Notes: generated by a model not told the origin, from the sequence alone. 64,000 bases of DNA from CATQGW01 sp965242565 (GCA_965242565.1 OZ251457.1:186001-250000); one strand, 5' to 3'; positions 16,806 to 25,753 are shown, counted from the first letter of the stretch. Program-made: numbers and translations.

Positions 16806-16871
16806 GGAATGCGACGGTAGCAGAGGGGGCGGGCCGCAGCCCCTCCGCCTCTCCGTCATCCAGTCCGCTCT

Positions 16872-17100
16872 TCCGTCATTCCCGCCCCCGAGCGGGAACC
16901 AAACGGCGGTCCTCAGCGGCACACTGTCCCGAGATGTCCTGCGAACGCGGTTGGCGGGCAATCCGCAGCCCTGGCGCTGCGAACGAGGTTGGGTTTGGAT
17001 TCCCGCTCGGGCGCGGGAATGACGGAGAAAGGGGCGCGGGAATGACGGAGGTGGGGGCACGGGAATGACGAAAGGAAGGGGCGCGGGAATGACAGAAGGG
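16872..17100. repeat. Palindromic GGGAATGACGG-type elements
   Basis: Arms 16872-16901 and 16997-17026 are inverted repeats matching at 27 of 30 bases, bracketing a ~95-bp centre. This is a smaller relative of the MITE-like element at 1671. It is followed to about 17100 by degenerate direct copies of CGCGGGAATGACGGA. The elements lie in the 515-bp gap between the CoA transferase and narK; the rest of that gap holds the narK regulatory region. Confidence 0.65.
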
Positions 17101-17220
17101 GAGCATGTTGCGAAGTTGGCCGCCGGAGGAGAGGCCGCCGGCAATGGCGAGGAAGATCACAGCGCCCGATACCGCCTCAGGATCGCGCCGCCGGTGAGGC
17201 TCTGCAACCCGCGTTACGGC

Positions 17221-17258
17221 GTAACACGATCGTCATATCGGCGACACCTGCCTGCAAC
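17221..17258 (+). promoter_or_regulatory. GlnR/OmpR-type operator upstream of narK
   Basis: Four 5-bp boxes start exactly 11 bp apart: GTAAC (17221), GTCAT (17232), GACAC (17243), GCAAC (17254). This is the 5-n6-5-n6 layout of GlnR boxes and other OmpR-family direct repeats. The last two boxes and part of the spacer (GACACCTGC-nn-GCAACC) also occur before nirA. The last box lies about 24 bp upstream of a CATACG -10-like sequence, so it would overlap the -35 region, consistent with activation. An inverted GTTAC-GGC-GTAAC (17213-17225) overlaps the first box. Confidence 0.6.
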
Positions 17259-17320
17259 CGGCGGCGCGCCGACCCTCCATACGTTTGCACTGTCGAACGA
17301 ACGCAGATGGAGGGCGAACG

Positions 17321-18691
17321 GTGAACACCAATGAACTTGTGGGGAAGGCGACGGCGATTCGGCTGTTCAGCTTCCGCGCGCCGCAGATGCGGACCTTTCA
17401 CCTGACCTGGCTGGCGTTCTTCCTCTGCTTTTTCGGCTGGTTCGGGATCGCGCCGCTGCTGCCGGTGGTGCGCGAGGATCTGGGGCTGACGAACGAGCAG
17501 CTGCTGACATCGGTGATCGCCTCGGTGGCGATCACGATCGTGGCGCGGATCGCGATCGGCTGGGTGCTGGACCGGGTGGGGCCGCGCCGCGCCTATACGG
17601 CGCTGCTGATCCTCGGCGCGATTCCGGTGATGCTGATCGGCCTCTCGCAGAATTTCGAGACGTTTCTGATCTTCCGACTGTTGATCGGGATCATCGGCGC
17701 GTCGTTCGTGATCACGCAGTACCACACCTCGATCATGTTCGCGCCCAACGTGGTGGGCACGGCGAACGCGACGACGGCGGGCTGGGGCAACCTGGGCGGC
17801 GGCGTGACGCAGCTGGTGATGCCGCTGGTGATGACGGCCGTGCTGTTCTTCGCGGCTAACGACCAGCTGGGCTGGCGCGTGGCGATGGTTGTGCCGGGCG
17901 TCGCGCTGATGCTGATGGGCGTGGTCTACTACCGCTTCACGCAGGACGCGCCGGAGGGCGATTTCAAGGACCTGCGCGCGCAGGGGCGGGTGACGCGGCA
18001 GAACGAGGCCGGGGCGTTCGCGCGGGCGGCGCGGGATCCGCGGGTCTGGGTGTTGTTCGTGATCTACGGCGGCTGCTTCGGGATCGAGCTGACGATGAAC
18101 GGGATTCTGGCGACGTATTTCCACGACACATTCAGGCTGTCGGTCGTGCTGGCAGGGGCGATGGCCTCGATCTTCGGGCTGATGAACCTCTTCGCACGCT
18201 CGCTGGGCGGCCTCTGTTCGGACCGCTTCGGCATCCGCTGGGGGCTGCGCGGGCGCACCTGGTTCATGGGCGCGGTGCTCTGTCTGGAGGGGCTGGCGCT
18301 GATCGCCTTCTCGCGCTTCGATGTGCTGCTGCTGGCGCTGCCGATGCTGATCGTCTTCAGCATCTGCGTGCAGATGACGGAGGGCGCGACCTACGGGATC
18401 GTGCCGTTCGTCAATCGCAAGGCGCTGGGCGCGGTGGCGGGGATCGTGGGCGCGGGCGGCAATGCGGGAGCGGTGGCGGCGGGTTTCCTGCTGCGCGACT
18501 CCGGGCTGACGCTGGCGGACACGTTCTTCTGGCTGGGCGTGATCGTGGCCTGTCTGGCGCCGCTGGCGCTGGCGGTGCGCTTCTCGGGCGCGGACGAGTC
18601 GGCCGAGCGGGCGCGGATGGAGGAGGCGCTGCGCGAGAAGCAGTCGCTGCCCGCCGCCTCGGTCCCCGCGGTCGGCGCGCTGGGCGACTGA
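17321..18691 (+). CDS. narK: Nitrate/nitrite transporter, NNP family (MFS)
   Basis: A 12-helix transporter importing nitrate for assimilation, 456 aa from GTG 17321 (ribosome site GGAGGG). The NNP nitrate signature is clear at about residue 154: GWGNLGGGVTQ. The MFS loop motif is seen in GWVLDRVGPRR, and a substrate-binding Arg is plausible in LIFRLLIGI. The C-terminal tail is cytoplasmic. It shares a probable nitrogen-regulated operator with nirA-nasA, which lie 9 kb downstream, so it likely feeds that pathway. Confidence 0.92.
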   Translation: MNTNELVGKATAIRLFSFRAPQMRTFHLTWLAFFLCFFGWFGIAPLLPVVREDLGLTNEQLLTSVIASVAITIVARIAIGWVLDRVGPRRAYTALLILGAIPVMLIGLSQNFETFLIFRLLIGIIGASFVITQYHTSIMFAPNVVGTANATTAGWGNLGGGVTQLVMPLVMTAVLFFAANDQLGWRVAMVVPGVALMLMGVVYYRFTQDAPEGDFKDLRAQGRVTRQNEAGAFARAARDPRVWVLFVIYGGCFGIELTMNGILATYFHDTFRLSVVLAGAMASIFGLMNLFARSLGGLCSDRFGIRWGLRGRTWFMGAVLCLEGLALIAFSRFDVLLLALPMLIVFSICVQMTEGATYGIVPFVNRKALGAVAGIVGAGGNAGAVAAGFLLRDSGLTLADTFFWLGVIVACLAPLALAVRFSGADESAERARMEEALREKQSLPAASVPAVGALGD

Positions 18692-18762
18692 TCGCCGAGA
18701 GGCGATAGAATCGTCGCGCGCACCGCGTATCGCCTGCGGCGGCGCGCCGGAGGGAGTCGACG

Positions 18763-19617
18763 ATGCCCGATGTGATGCGGCCCGACGGGACCACGATCCA
18801 CTACGAGGTTTTCGGCAGCGGCTTTCCGCTGCTGCTGCTCGCGCCCGGCGGGGTCAACTCGCAGATCGAGTTCTGGCAGCGCAGCATCATCAACCCGATC
18901 GAGGCGTTCGCCGACGAGTTCATGGTGATCGGGATGGATCAGCGGCACTGCGGGCGGAGCAAGACGGGGCTGGTTGCGTTCTCCTACGACGACGCGATGC
19001 AGGATCAGGTGGCGGTGCTGAACGATCTGGGCATCGCGCGGGCGCACGTGATGGGGGGCTGCATCGGCTGCGCCTACGCGCTGCGGCTGGCCGACCAGGC
19101 CCCGGCGCGGATTGCCGGGGCGGTGATGCAGGATCCGGTCGGGCTGGATCACACCAACTCGCCGGAGACCTTCTACGCGATGTTCAACCCGACGATCCGG
19201 CTGGCGCGGGCGGAGGGGCTGGAGGCGGTGATCGAGTCGGCGCAGCGGGATCCGATCTTCATGCAGAACAACGAGGCGGGGCCGTTCGCGCAGCGCATCC
19301 ACGACGAGCCACTCTTCGCCGAGGCGCTGCGGACGATGCGGCGCGAGGGCTACATCGCGCTGGTGGTGGAGTTCCGCGACGGGATGTGGCCGAACGTGGA
19401 GCCGTATTTCGCGGTCAACGAGGTGGCGGTGCAGCGGAGCTACGCGCCGATGCTGGTGCTGCCGGGCTCGGATCCGTTCCACCCGACGGGGATCGGCGAG
19501 CGGATCTGCAACGAAGCGCCGCGGGCGCACTGCCTGGGGGTGGACGCGCGGGCGGAGGCGAACCTGCCTGCTACGCTCGACTCGATTCGCGCCTTTCTGC
19601 GCGAGCATTCCAACTGA
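18763..19617 (+). CDS. Alpha/beta hydrolase with Cys at the nucleophile elbow
   Basis: A 284-aa alpha/beta-hydrolase-fold protein. The strand-turn-helix elbow reads VMGGCIGCAYAL, giving G-x-C-x-G with Cys100 where most members have Ser. Dienelactone hydrolases also use Cys. The acid residue is probably Asp in LPGSDPFHP and the His in RAHCLG. GVNSQIEFW forms the oxyanion region. The substrate is unknown. GGAGGGAG supplies the ribosome site. It is 71 bp after narK and 68 bp before the AIM24-like gene, possibly in one transcription unit. Confidence 0.8.
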   Translation: MPDVMRPDGTTIHYEVFGSGFPLLLLAPGGVNSQIEFWQRSIINPIEAFADEFMVIGMDQRHCGRSKTGLVAFSYDDAMQDQVAVLNDLGIARAHVMGGCIGCAYALRLADQAPARIAGAVMQDPVGLDHTNSPETFYAMFNPTIRLARAEGLEAVIESAQRDPIFMQNNEAGPFAQRIHDEPLFAEALRTMRREGYIALVVEFRDGMWPNVEPYFAVNEVAVQRSYAPMLVLPGSDPFHPTGIGERICNEAPRAHCLGVDARAEANLPATLDSIRAFLREHSN

Positions 19618-19685
19618 TCGCCGCGCGCTGCGCAGCGAACGATGCGACGAACCACGAACGAACCCGATGAGAAAGAGAACGCCCG

Positions 19686-20357
19686 ATGCAGCATGAGATC
19701 CTTCACCGTCCGTCCTACGCGCTGGCGCGCATCGTGCTCGCCTCGGGCGAGCAGTTGCAGGCCGAAGCCGGCGCGATGGTCAGCATGTCGGACACGATCA
19801 AGCTCGACACGGGCGTGCGCGGCGGACTGATGAGCGGTCTGAAGCGGGCGGTGCTGGGCGGCGAGAGCTTCTTCATCAACACCTTCACCGCCGAGCAGAC
19901 GGGCGAGGTGACGATCGCGCCCGGATTGCCGGGCGACATTGAGGCGCTGAACCTGAACGGCGAGACGCTGCTGGTGCAGTCGGGGTCGTTCCTGGCGGCG
20001 ACGCCGGATGTCGAGGTGGATACGAAGTGGGGCGGCGGGCGCACGTTCTTCTCGGGCGAGGGATTGTTCCTGCTGAAATGCACGGGTTACGGGACGATCT
20101 TCGTCTCCTCCTACGGGGCGATTCACGCGATCGATCTCGATCAGGGGCAGGACTACACGGTGGACACCGGGCACATGGTCGCGTTCGACGATTCGGTGCG
20201 CTACAGCGTGGGCCGCTCGGGCGGTTGGAAGACGACGCTGCTGAGCGGTGAGGGTCTGGTCTGCAAGCTGACGGGGCCGGGGCGCTTCTACATGCAGACG
20301 CGGTCGCAGGATGCTTTCCTGTCGTGGTTGGTTCCGCAGCTGCCGAAGTCGAACTAG
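19686..20357 (+). CDS. AIM24/TIGR00266 family protein
   Basis: A 223-aa protein of the AIM24 (TIGR00266) family, beta-rich, with the characteristic GEQLQAEAGAMVSM near residue 20, GESFFINTFTA, and the final part ending with a Gly-rich sheet (GRFYMQTRSQDAFLSWL). Bacterial members have no established biochemical role; the eukaryotic one is mitochondrial. No signal peptide is visible. It starts at ATG 19686 after GAGAAAGAG. Confidence 0.85.
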   Translation: MQHEILHRPSYALARIVLASGEQLQAEAGAMVSMSDTIKLDTGVRGGLMSGLKRAVLGGESFFINTFTAEQTGEVTIAPGLPGDIEALNLNGETLLVQSGSFLAATPDVEVDTKWGGGRTFFSGEGLFLLKCTGYGTIFVSSYGAIHAIDLDQGQDYTVDTGHMVAFDDSVRYSVGRSGGWKTTLLSGEGLVCKLTGPGRFYMQTRSQDAFLSWLVPQLPKSN

Positions 20358-20366
20358 GGACTGGGG

Positions 20367-20513
20367 CGGCCGACCCCCCAGTCCGCTCGCGCGGACAGCC
20401 CCCCTGCGTAGGGGGGCGATTCCAGAAGCGGCGCCCCCTGCGTAGGGGGGCGATTTCGGAAGGCGGACATGCCCCCCTCTGTATCTCCCCCCAGGATGGG
20501 GGGAGAGGGTGGA
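20367..20513. repeat. Dispersed GC-rich hairpin element, family B (long copy)
   Basis: Begins 10 bp after the AIM24-like stop. It contains the GTCCGC/GCGGAC hairpin, then the CTGCGTAGGGGGGCGATT core twice (about 20407 and 20434), then CCCCCCAGGATGGGGGGAG, itself a hairpin. Position right after a stop codon suggests it could act as a terminator, though no T-run follows. Confidence 0.7.
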
Positions 20514-20556
20514 AGCGTCGACCGGGACGGGGGAGGGGGCGGGGTAGCCTTGGTTT

Positions 20557-21369
20557 ATGGGTCCTCTGGAAATTGCCGCGTTGATTGCGGTTGGGGCGGC
20601 GATCGGCGTGTATGCGACCGCGATTGGGGCGGGCGGAGGGTTTTTGTTTGCGCCGCTGTTGTTGTGGCGGCATGAGGATGCGGAGCCGGCGCAGATTGCG
20701 CTGGCTTCGATGTGTCTGGTGCTGGCGTCGAGCGGGCTTTCGACGGTGCGGCTGACGCGCGCGAAGCGGGTGGATTTCGGCGCGGTGGGGCTGGCGGCGG
20801 CGGTGGGGGTTCCGGCGGCGCTGCTTGGGGCGTTCGGCACTGCGAGTCTGCCGCGCGATGTCTTCGCGGCCGGTTTTGCGGTGCTGCTGGCGGGGCTGGC
20901 GGTGTATCTGATCTGGCGTCCGAGCGGCGACGCGGGGGCGCTGGGTCGGCGCGGCTGGCGGCGGATGCTGCAGGACCGCGAGGGCGACCGCTATCTCTAC
21001 TGGATTCCGGTGCGGCGCACACTAGCGGCGACGGGCGCGGTGGGGGCGATGACGGCGCTGGCGGGAATCGGGGGCGGGCCGTTTTTCAGCCTGATTGCGG
21101 TGCGGATCATGCGGATGCCGGTTTGGCTGGCGGTGCCGGCCTCGCACGGGATCGTGGCGACGATCGCGGTGGTGGTGGTGATCTTTCATCTGGCCAATCA
21201 GCGCTGGGGTGATCCGCTGGCGGATGTGCCGCCGCTGTTGGTCGGGGCGCTGCTGGCCAATCCGCTGGGGCTGCGCTTTGCGGCGCTGGCCAACGAGCGG
21301 GGGCTGACGCGGCTGCTGGCGGCGGCGATGATTGCGGTCGCCGTGTTCACGGGTTGGCAGGCGCTCTGA
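20557..21369 (+). CDS. TauE/SafE family sulfite exporter-like membrane protein
   Basis: A 270-aa membrane protein with about eight hydrophobic segments in two halves, as in TauE/SafE anion exporters: ALIAVGAAIGVYATAIGAGGG in the first half (quoted in part: TAIGAGGGFLFAP) and LAGIGGGPFFSLIAV in the second, the inverted-repeat GGG motifs of the family. The likely substrate class is sulfur oxyanions or small organosulfonates; not determinable here. It ends 3 bp before the convergent priA. Confidence 0.85.
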   Translation: MGPLEIAALIAVGAAIGVYATAIGAGGGFLFAPLLLWRHEDAEPAQIALASMCLVLASSGLSTVRLTRAKRVDFGAVGLAAAVGVPAALLGAFGTASLPRDVFAAGFAVLLAGLAVYLIWRPSGDAGALGRRGWRRMLQDREGDRYLYWIPVRRTLAATGAVGAMTALAGIGGGPFFSLIAVRIMRMPVWLAVPASHGIVATIAVVVVIFHLANQRWGDPLADVPPLLVGALLANPLGLRFAALANERGLTRLLAAAMIAVAVFTGWQAL

Positions 21370-21372
21370 GCA

Positions 21373-23862
21373 TCAAAGCAAACTCGTCGGGTCGATTTCG
21401 ACCGTGCAGCCGCGCGGCAGTTCGATCGCGCGGAGCAGCGGGGCCGGATCGGGTCCGCGCAGGACGATTTGGCGCCGCCAGCGGCCGCGCAGGCGGGCGG
21501 GCCAGGGCTCGGAGGGGCCGATGATTTCGGGCGGCGGCTCGATGGATACTGCCGCTGCGCGGGCCAGGCGATCGCGGACGGTCTCCGCCAGCTCGTCGGC
21601 CCCGGCGACGGTGCGGGCGGAGCAGAGGATGCGGGCGAGGCGTCCGTAGGGCGGGTAGTCCAGCGGCGCGCGGAGGCGCATTTCGGCTGCGTAGAAGCCG
21701 GCGTAGTCGTGGGCGGCGGCGGATTGGACGGCGTAGTGATCGGGCGAGTAGGTCTGGATGATCACGCGCCCGGGCGCGCCGCCGCGGCCGGCGCGGCCGG
21801 CGACCTGGGTGAGCAGCTGAAAGGTGCGCTCGGGCGCGGTGTAATCGGGCATGCGCAGCGAGAGGTCGGCGTTGAGCACGCCGGCGACGGTGACGGCGGG
21901 CACATCGAGACCCTTGGCGATCATCTGGGTGCCGATCAGCACGCGGCTGCGGCCGGAGGCGAACTCGTCGAGGATGGCGGCGTGTCCGCCGGCGGCGCGG
22001 AGGCTGTCGCGGTCCCAACGGGAGATCGGGACATCGCCGAATTGGGCGCGCAGTGCGTCCTCGATGCGTTGCAGGCCGAAGCTCATGGGGCGCAGGCGCT
22101 CGTCGCCGCAGGCAGGGCAGGCGTCGGCGGCGCGCTCGCGGCGTCCGCATTCGTGGCACTGGAGCACCGGTCCGGCGCGGTGCAGGGTGAGCGGCAGTTG
22201 GCAAGCGGCGCACTCGACGGCTGCGCCGCAGGCGCGGCAGACGTAGGCGGCGAGTCCGCGTCGGTTGAGGAAGAGGAGGGCCTGTTCGCCGGCGTTGAGG
22301 GCGGCGTTGAGGGCGTCGGAGAGGGCGCGGCTGAAGACGGAGCGGTTGCCGCGGCGGAGCTCGTCGCGGAGGTCGATGATTTCGACTTCCGGCAGCGGCA
22401 CTTCGGTGGGGAGACCGGCCGCGCCCGACTCGACGCGCGCGGGCAGTTCGAGCAGGCGATGCGCGCCGGCGCGGGCGCGCGACATGCTGGCGATGTCGGG
22501 CGTCGCCGAGCCAAGTACGAGTACGGCGTCGGAGCGGGCGGCGAGGTGCTCGGCGGCGTCGCGGGCGTGGTAGCGGGGGTGCGGCTCGGACTGTTTGTAG
22601 GTCCACTCGTGTTCCTCGTCGAGGATGATCAGGCCGAGGTTGCGGAGCGGGGCGAAGAGCGCGGAGCGGGGGCCGACGACGATCTGACGCTCGCCCGTCC
22701 AGAGTTGCCGCCATTGCTCGCGGGCGGCGGTCGGTCGCAGGGCGGAGTGGCGGACGGCGACGCGGCCGGGGAAGCGGGCTTCGAAGCGGGCGACGGTCTG
22801 CGGGGCGAGGGCGATTTCGGGGACGAGGGCGATCACGGATTCGCCATGGGCGAGAGCGTCGGCGGCGGCGTTGAGGTAGACCTCGGTTTTGCCGCTGCCG
22901 GTGACGCCGTGGAGGAGGAAGGAGCGGGGCGGTCGGTCGTCGCGCTGCGGCTGCACCCGCGCCGTGCGCGCTGCGGACATTGCAGCGAGAATCGCGTCTG
23001 CGGCGCGCTGCTGATCGGGTGTAAGTGCAGGCGCTTCCTCCTGGTGAGGGGAGAAGACCGGCGCACGCTCTGCTCGATCCTCCGACCGCGCGACCCAGCC
23101 GTGCTCCAGGAGCGATTTTAGATCCGCCGGCGTCGCGCCGGAGGCGCGGCGGGCGTCGCGCTCGGGGGCATCGCCCGTTTCGAGCAGCTGCAGCAACGCC
23201 AGTTGACGTCGCTCGGCAGCGCTGCGGCGCAGGCCGAGCGCCACGGCGCGCGCCTGATCGGGCGGGATGGCGAGCACGACCGCGTCGCCGTCCAGACGCA
23301 CCAGCGAGGTTTCCCCAATCCAGCGCTCGAGCGGTCCTTTGCCGCCCAATGCGCGACTCGCGTCGGCGACGGCGATCGGGCCGCCGGCCAGACGCTCCAG
23401 CAGGTCGGCGGGGCGCGAGCGACGGGTGGCCGGGAGCGAGGCGCTCGCGGCTGCGTCGGCCAGGGTTAGCCACGGGACGGGCGCGGGCGGATCGGGAAGC
23501 AGCGGCCGGCGGTCGGACCAGGGGTGCGCCTGCGTGTGCGGCGGCAGAAAGAGGGCGAGGGCGCTGAAGAGCGGCGCGAGATAGCGCTCCGAGATCCACT
23601 CCGCCAGCGCCAGCTGATCGCGCGGCAACAGCGGATTCGGATCGAGGATCGCCGCCAGCTCGCGCGGTGCTTCGATCTCGCTCTCGTGCGTGACCCGCAT
23701 CACGATGCCGAGCGTGAGCGTGTTGCGCCAGGGAGCGGCGACGGCGGAGCCGCGCTGCGCGTCCATCCCCGGCGGCACGCGCCAGGTGAAGGTGGAGCGA
23801 TCCGGGCTGCCGGGCGAGACGGCGATCTCCGCGTAGAGCGCTTGGTCGTCCGCGGCGGCCAT
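21373..23862 (-). CDS. priA: Primosomal protein N' (replication restart helicase)
   Basis: An 829-aa superfamily 2 DNA helicase that reloads the replisome at stalled forks. It has an N-terminal DNA-binding domain (residues 1-210), Walker A in LLHGVTGSGKTEVYL, the DEEH Walker B box in LIILDEEHEWTYKQ, and the Zn-binding Cys pairs (CRACGAAVECAAC, then CHECGRRE and CPACGDERL) between helicase lobes. QVAGRAGRG is motif VI. Length and all motifs are normal. Convergent with the TauE-like gene. Confidence 0.95.
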   Translation of the reverse strand: MAAADDQALYAEIAVSPGSPDRSTFTWRVPPGMDAQRGSAVAAPWRNTLTLGIVMRVTHESEIEAPRELAAILDPNPLLPRDQLALAEWISERYLAPLFSALALFLPPHTQAHPWSDRRPLLPDPPAPVPWLTLADAAASASLPATRRSRPADLLERLAGGPIAVADASRALGGKGPLERWIGETSLVRLDGDAVVLAIPPDQARAVALGLRRSAAERRQLALLQLLETGDAPERDARRASGATPADLKSLLEHGWVARSEDRAERAPVFSPHQEEAPALTPDQQRAADAILAAMSAARTARVQPQRDDRPPRSFLLHGVTGSGKTEVYLNAAADALAHGESVIALVPEIALAPQTVARFEARFPGRVAVRHSALRPTAAREQWRQLWTGERQIVVGPRSALFAPLRNLGLIILDEEHEWTYKQSEPHPRYHARDAAEHLAARSDAVLVLGSATPDIASMSRARAGAHRLLELPARVESGAAGLPTEVPLPEVEIIDLRDELRRGNRSVFSRALSDALNAALNAGEQALLFLNRRGLAAYVCRACGAAVECAACQLPLTLHRAGPVLQCHECGRRERAADACPACGDERLRPMSFGLQRIEDALRAQFGDVPISRWDRDSLRAAGGHAAILDEFASGRSRVLIGTQMIAKGLDVPAVTVAGVLNADLSLRMPDYTAPERTFQLLTQVAGRAGRGGAPGRVIIQTYSPDHYAVQSAAAHDYAGFYAAEMRLRAPLDYPPYGRLARILCSARTVAGADELAETVRDRLARAAAVSIEPPPEIIGPSEPWPARLRGRWRRQIVLRGPDPAPLLRAIELPRGCTVEIDPTSLL

Positions 23863-23894
23863 GCCGCCCAGCGTAGCCGCCCCCTCCCCAGTTA

Positions 23895-24600
23895 CTCCCG
23901 CCCTCGAAGCGGAGCCTGCCCCCGGCTCGAACGGGAGAATCTGTCCCGCTTCACCGCTCCGCGCGCTGTCTCTGCCGCCTGCCAGGCTGGTCAGCCGTGG
24001 TCAGGTTTGTTCGGGGTTGTTCGGGATGTTGGGGGTGGGTCGGGTGCTGCGGCCTATCTGGTCGGGGTGAGGCTGCGTGGTCGGGTTTGTTCGGGTTTGG
24101 AAGGGGTTGGTCAGGGGCTGTGGCCTATCTGGTCGGGGTGAGGCTGTGTGGTCAGGTTTGGTCAGGTTTGGTCAGGTTTGTTCGGGGTTGTTCAGGGTGT
24201 TCGGGGCCGGTCGGGGGTTGCGGCCTATCTGGTCGGGGTGAGGCTGCGTGGTCGGCCATGTTCAGGTTTGTTCGGGGTTGTTCGGGGTGTGTTGATGCGG
24301 CGAGGTGTGTGGAGGCGGGCATTGGTAGGTCGCCTGTTCTGTTGTGGAGGAGCGACGGTATCACGGCGTGGGCGGAATGGGGGCGGTGAAGTGCGACGTT
24401 GGAGGCGGCTCGGTGCCGATTCCCGCTCGGGGGCGGGAATGACAGAAAGGGTGGCGGGAATGACGGAAAGGGTGGCGGGAATGACGGAAAGGGTGGCGGG
24501 AATGACGGAGAGGGGGGTGACGGGTCTTGGGGAAGGGAGTTGGGTGCTGTTCACGTCGAGATACCCGCGGCAAGCGCGGGTATGACGGAGAGGGGCAGGA
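23895..24600. repeat. GT-rich minisatellite region bounded by MITE-like arms
   Basis: No credible gene lies in 23863-24693. About 23895-23945 is similar to one arm of the 1671 element (GCGGAGCCTGCCCCCGG) and 24570-24592 to the other. Between them a unit reading GCGGCCTATCTGGTCGGGG plus GTGAGGCTGCGTGGTC occurs at 24049, 24119 and 24220, separated by variable numbers of GGTCAGGTTT and TTCGGGGTTG decamers. At 24431-24515, GGGAATGACGGAAAGGGTGGC repeats about every 21 bp. The plus strand has many G-runs. A related CCTATCTGGTCGGGG stretch is at 27270. Confidence 0.6.
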
Positions 24601-24693
24601 GTGACGGAGAGGAGGGGAGAATGACGGGGGAGGGAGGTGAGAACAGCGAATGCTGTTGCGCGCCTGTGGCCATCACGGTTGCGTGAGCATGCG

Positions 24694-24969
24694 CTAGGGG
24701 GCGAGCGAGATCGAGGTGTAGATCACCTTGCGCGCTGCTTCGTCCACTTCGTAGAACACCAGATAAGCGGTCGCAATTCCCAGCGTCGCGTACCAGAGCG
24801 TGCCGGCGAGACGGCGGCCGTTAGGTAGGCCGAGCGGGTCGGCGAGCAGCGCCCACGAGAGACCTTCGATCATCTCCTCCAGGCGGGAATCCTCGGCGGC
24901 ATATTCGTCGACTCGCGCCCAGAACGCGCCCGAGGTTTCATCGATTTCCCACCCGGAGCCGTACGCCAT
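24694..24969 (-). CDS. Putative RelE/ParE-like toxin of a Panacea toxin-antitoxin pair
   Basis: A 91-aa protein. The C-terminal half (LAGTLWYATLGIATAYLVFY then EVDEAARKVIYTSIS) looks like the RelE/ParE barrel, where an Arg/aromatic-rich strand ends in Y-x-hydrophobic and a final strand. RelE-type toxins cleave mRNA at the ribosome and ParE types hit gyrase; which applies is unknown. It starts 10 bp after the Panacea-domain gene and is surely cotranscribed with it. Antitoxin-first order fits a type II system. Confidence 0.6.
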   Translation of the reverse strand: MAYGSGWEIDETSGAFWARVDEYAAEDSRLEEMIEGLSWALLADPLGLPNGRRLAGTLWYATLGIATAYLVFYEVDEAARKVIYTSISLAP

Positions 24970-24979
24970 CGGCGCCTCG

Positions 24980-25552
24980 TCAGCCCCGGCCCGCGAGGAG
25001 TTCAGTGCCGATTCTTCGCGCCGCCTCTTCCGTCTCCTGATCGATCGGGTCGGCGCTGAGCCAGGCCGATTCGTAGGGGATGTCGGCGCGGTCCTCGGCG
25101 AGGATCCAGCCGGGCTCGCGGTGGGAGTAGTCCGAGACTTCTCGGGCGGATTTGCCCCAGAAGAATTCGATGACCTCGTCGACGAGCTCCTGCTCTTCGG
25201 GGCGCAGGAACTCGGGGTCCGGAGTGCAGCCCGGGCTCGGCGCGAGCCGCTTTTGCATGTAGGTGAAGTGGCGGCGCTCTTCGATCTCTAGACGCCCTTC
25301 GTCGATCAGTTCGTCGCGGGCGGCCAAGAGCTGCCGCGGCGCCGGGCCTTCCCGCAGCTTGAAGTAGGCCGCGCCGGTGATTGGGGCGCCCAGCTGGCGG
25401 TAGGCGGCGAAGTCGGCGTAGTAGAGGATTTTGTTGAGCTTGATCGCTCCGAACGCGGGGTCGTCCTGCGCCTTGGCGGCGACGTAGACGATCAGCTCCT
25501 TGAACTTCTCCGGGTTAAACTCAAACTGCTTGAGCTTGGGCTGCTTCGGCAT
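24980..25552 (-). CDS. Panacea (SocA-like, DUF4065) domain antitoxin
   Basis: A 190-aa protein with the Panacea/SocA signature: IKLNKILYYADFAAYRQLG (residues about 38-56), ITGAAYFKLREGPAPRQL, and the late VSDYSHREPGW. Panacea domains neutralise many unrelated toxins encoded next to them, and SocA is a ClpXP adaptor for its toxin. Here the partner would be the 91-aa gene downstream. The start is supported by the conserved N-terminal helix; GGAGCAG serves as ribosome site. Confidence 0.8.
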   Translation of the reverse strand: MPKQPKLKQFEFNPEKFKELIVYVAAKAQDDPAFGAIKLNKILYYADFAAYRQLGAPITGAAYFKLREGPAPRQLLAARDELIDEGRLEIEERRHFTYMQKRLAPSPGCTPDPEFLRPEEQELVDEVIEFFWGKSAREVSDYSHREPGWILAEDRADIPYESAWLSADPIDQETEEAARRIGTELLAGRG

Positions 25553-25645
25553 TGGTTCGCTGCTCCGCGATCAGTCCACGCTTGCCGGCAGTGTACCGAC
25601 CGCGGGGCGACTCGAGGGTTGGGGTGATTGGTGTGAGGTTTGGGG

Positions 25646-25753
25646 AGGCCGACCCCCCAGTCCGCTGCGCGGACAGCCCCCTGCATAGGGGGGCGATTCC
25701 GGAGGGGCGGCGGAGCCCCCCTCTGTGTCTCCCCCCAGGATGGGGGGAGAGGG
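25646..25753. repeat. Dispersed GC-rich hairpin element, family B
   Basis: Full-length copy lying in the gap between the Panacea gene and the P450 3' end, in the same orientation as 20367. A second copy lies beyond the other P450 gene at 32750-32853 in the opposite orientation, so the two form an inverted pair around a 7-kb segment. Confidence 0.7.

Noticed and set aside
23997..24389. Cys/Trp/Gly-rich open frame in the GT-rich region
   Set aside because: It is translation of a DNA minisatellite; the repeat units change reading frame between copies, so protein coding is not the conserved feature.
24431..24515. Possible CRISPR array (also 52141-52245 and 57491-57800)
   Set aside because: Repeats are directly adjacent with no unique spacers, and no cas genes are nearby.
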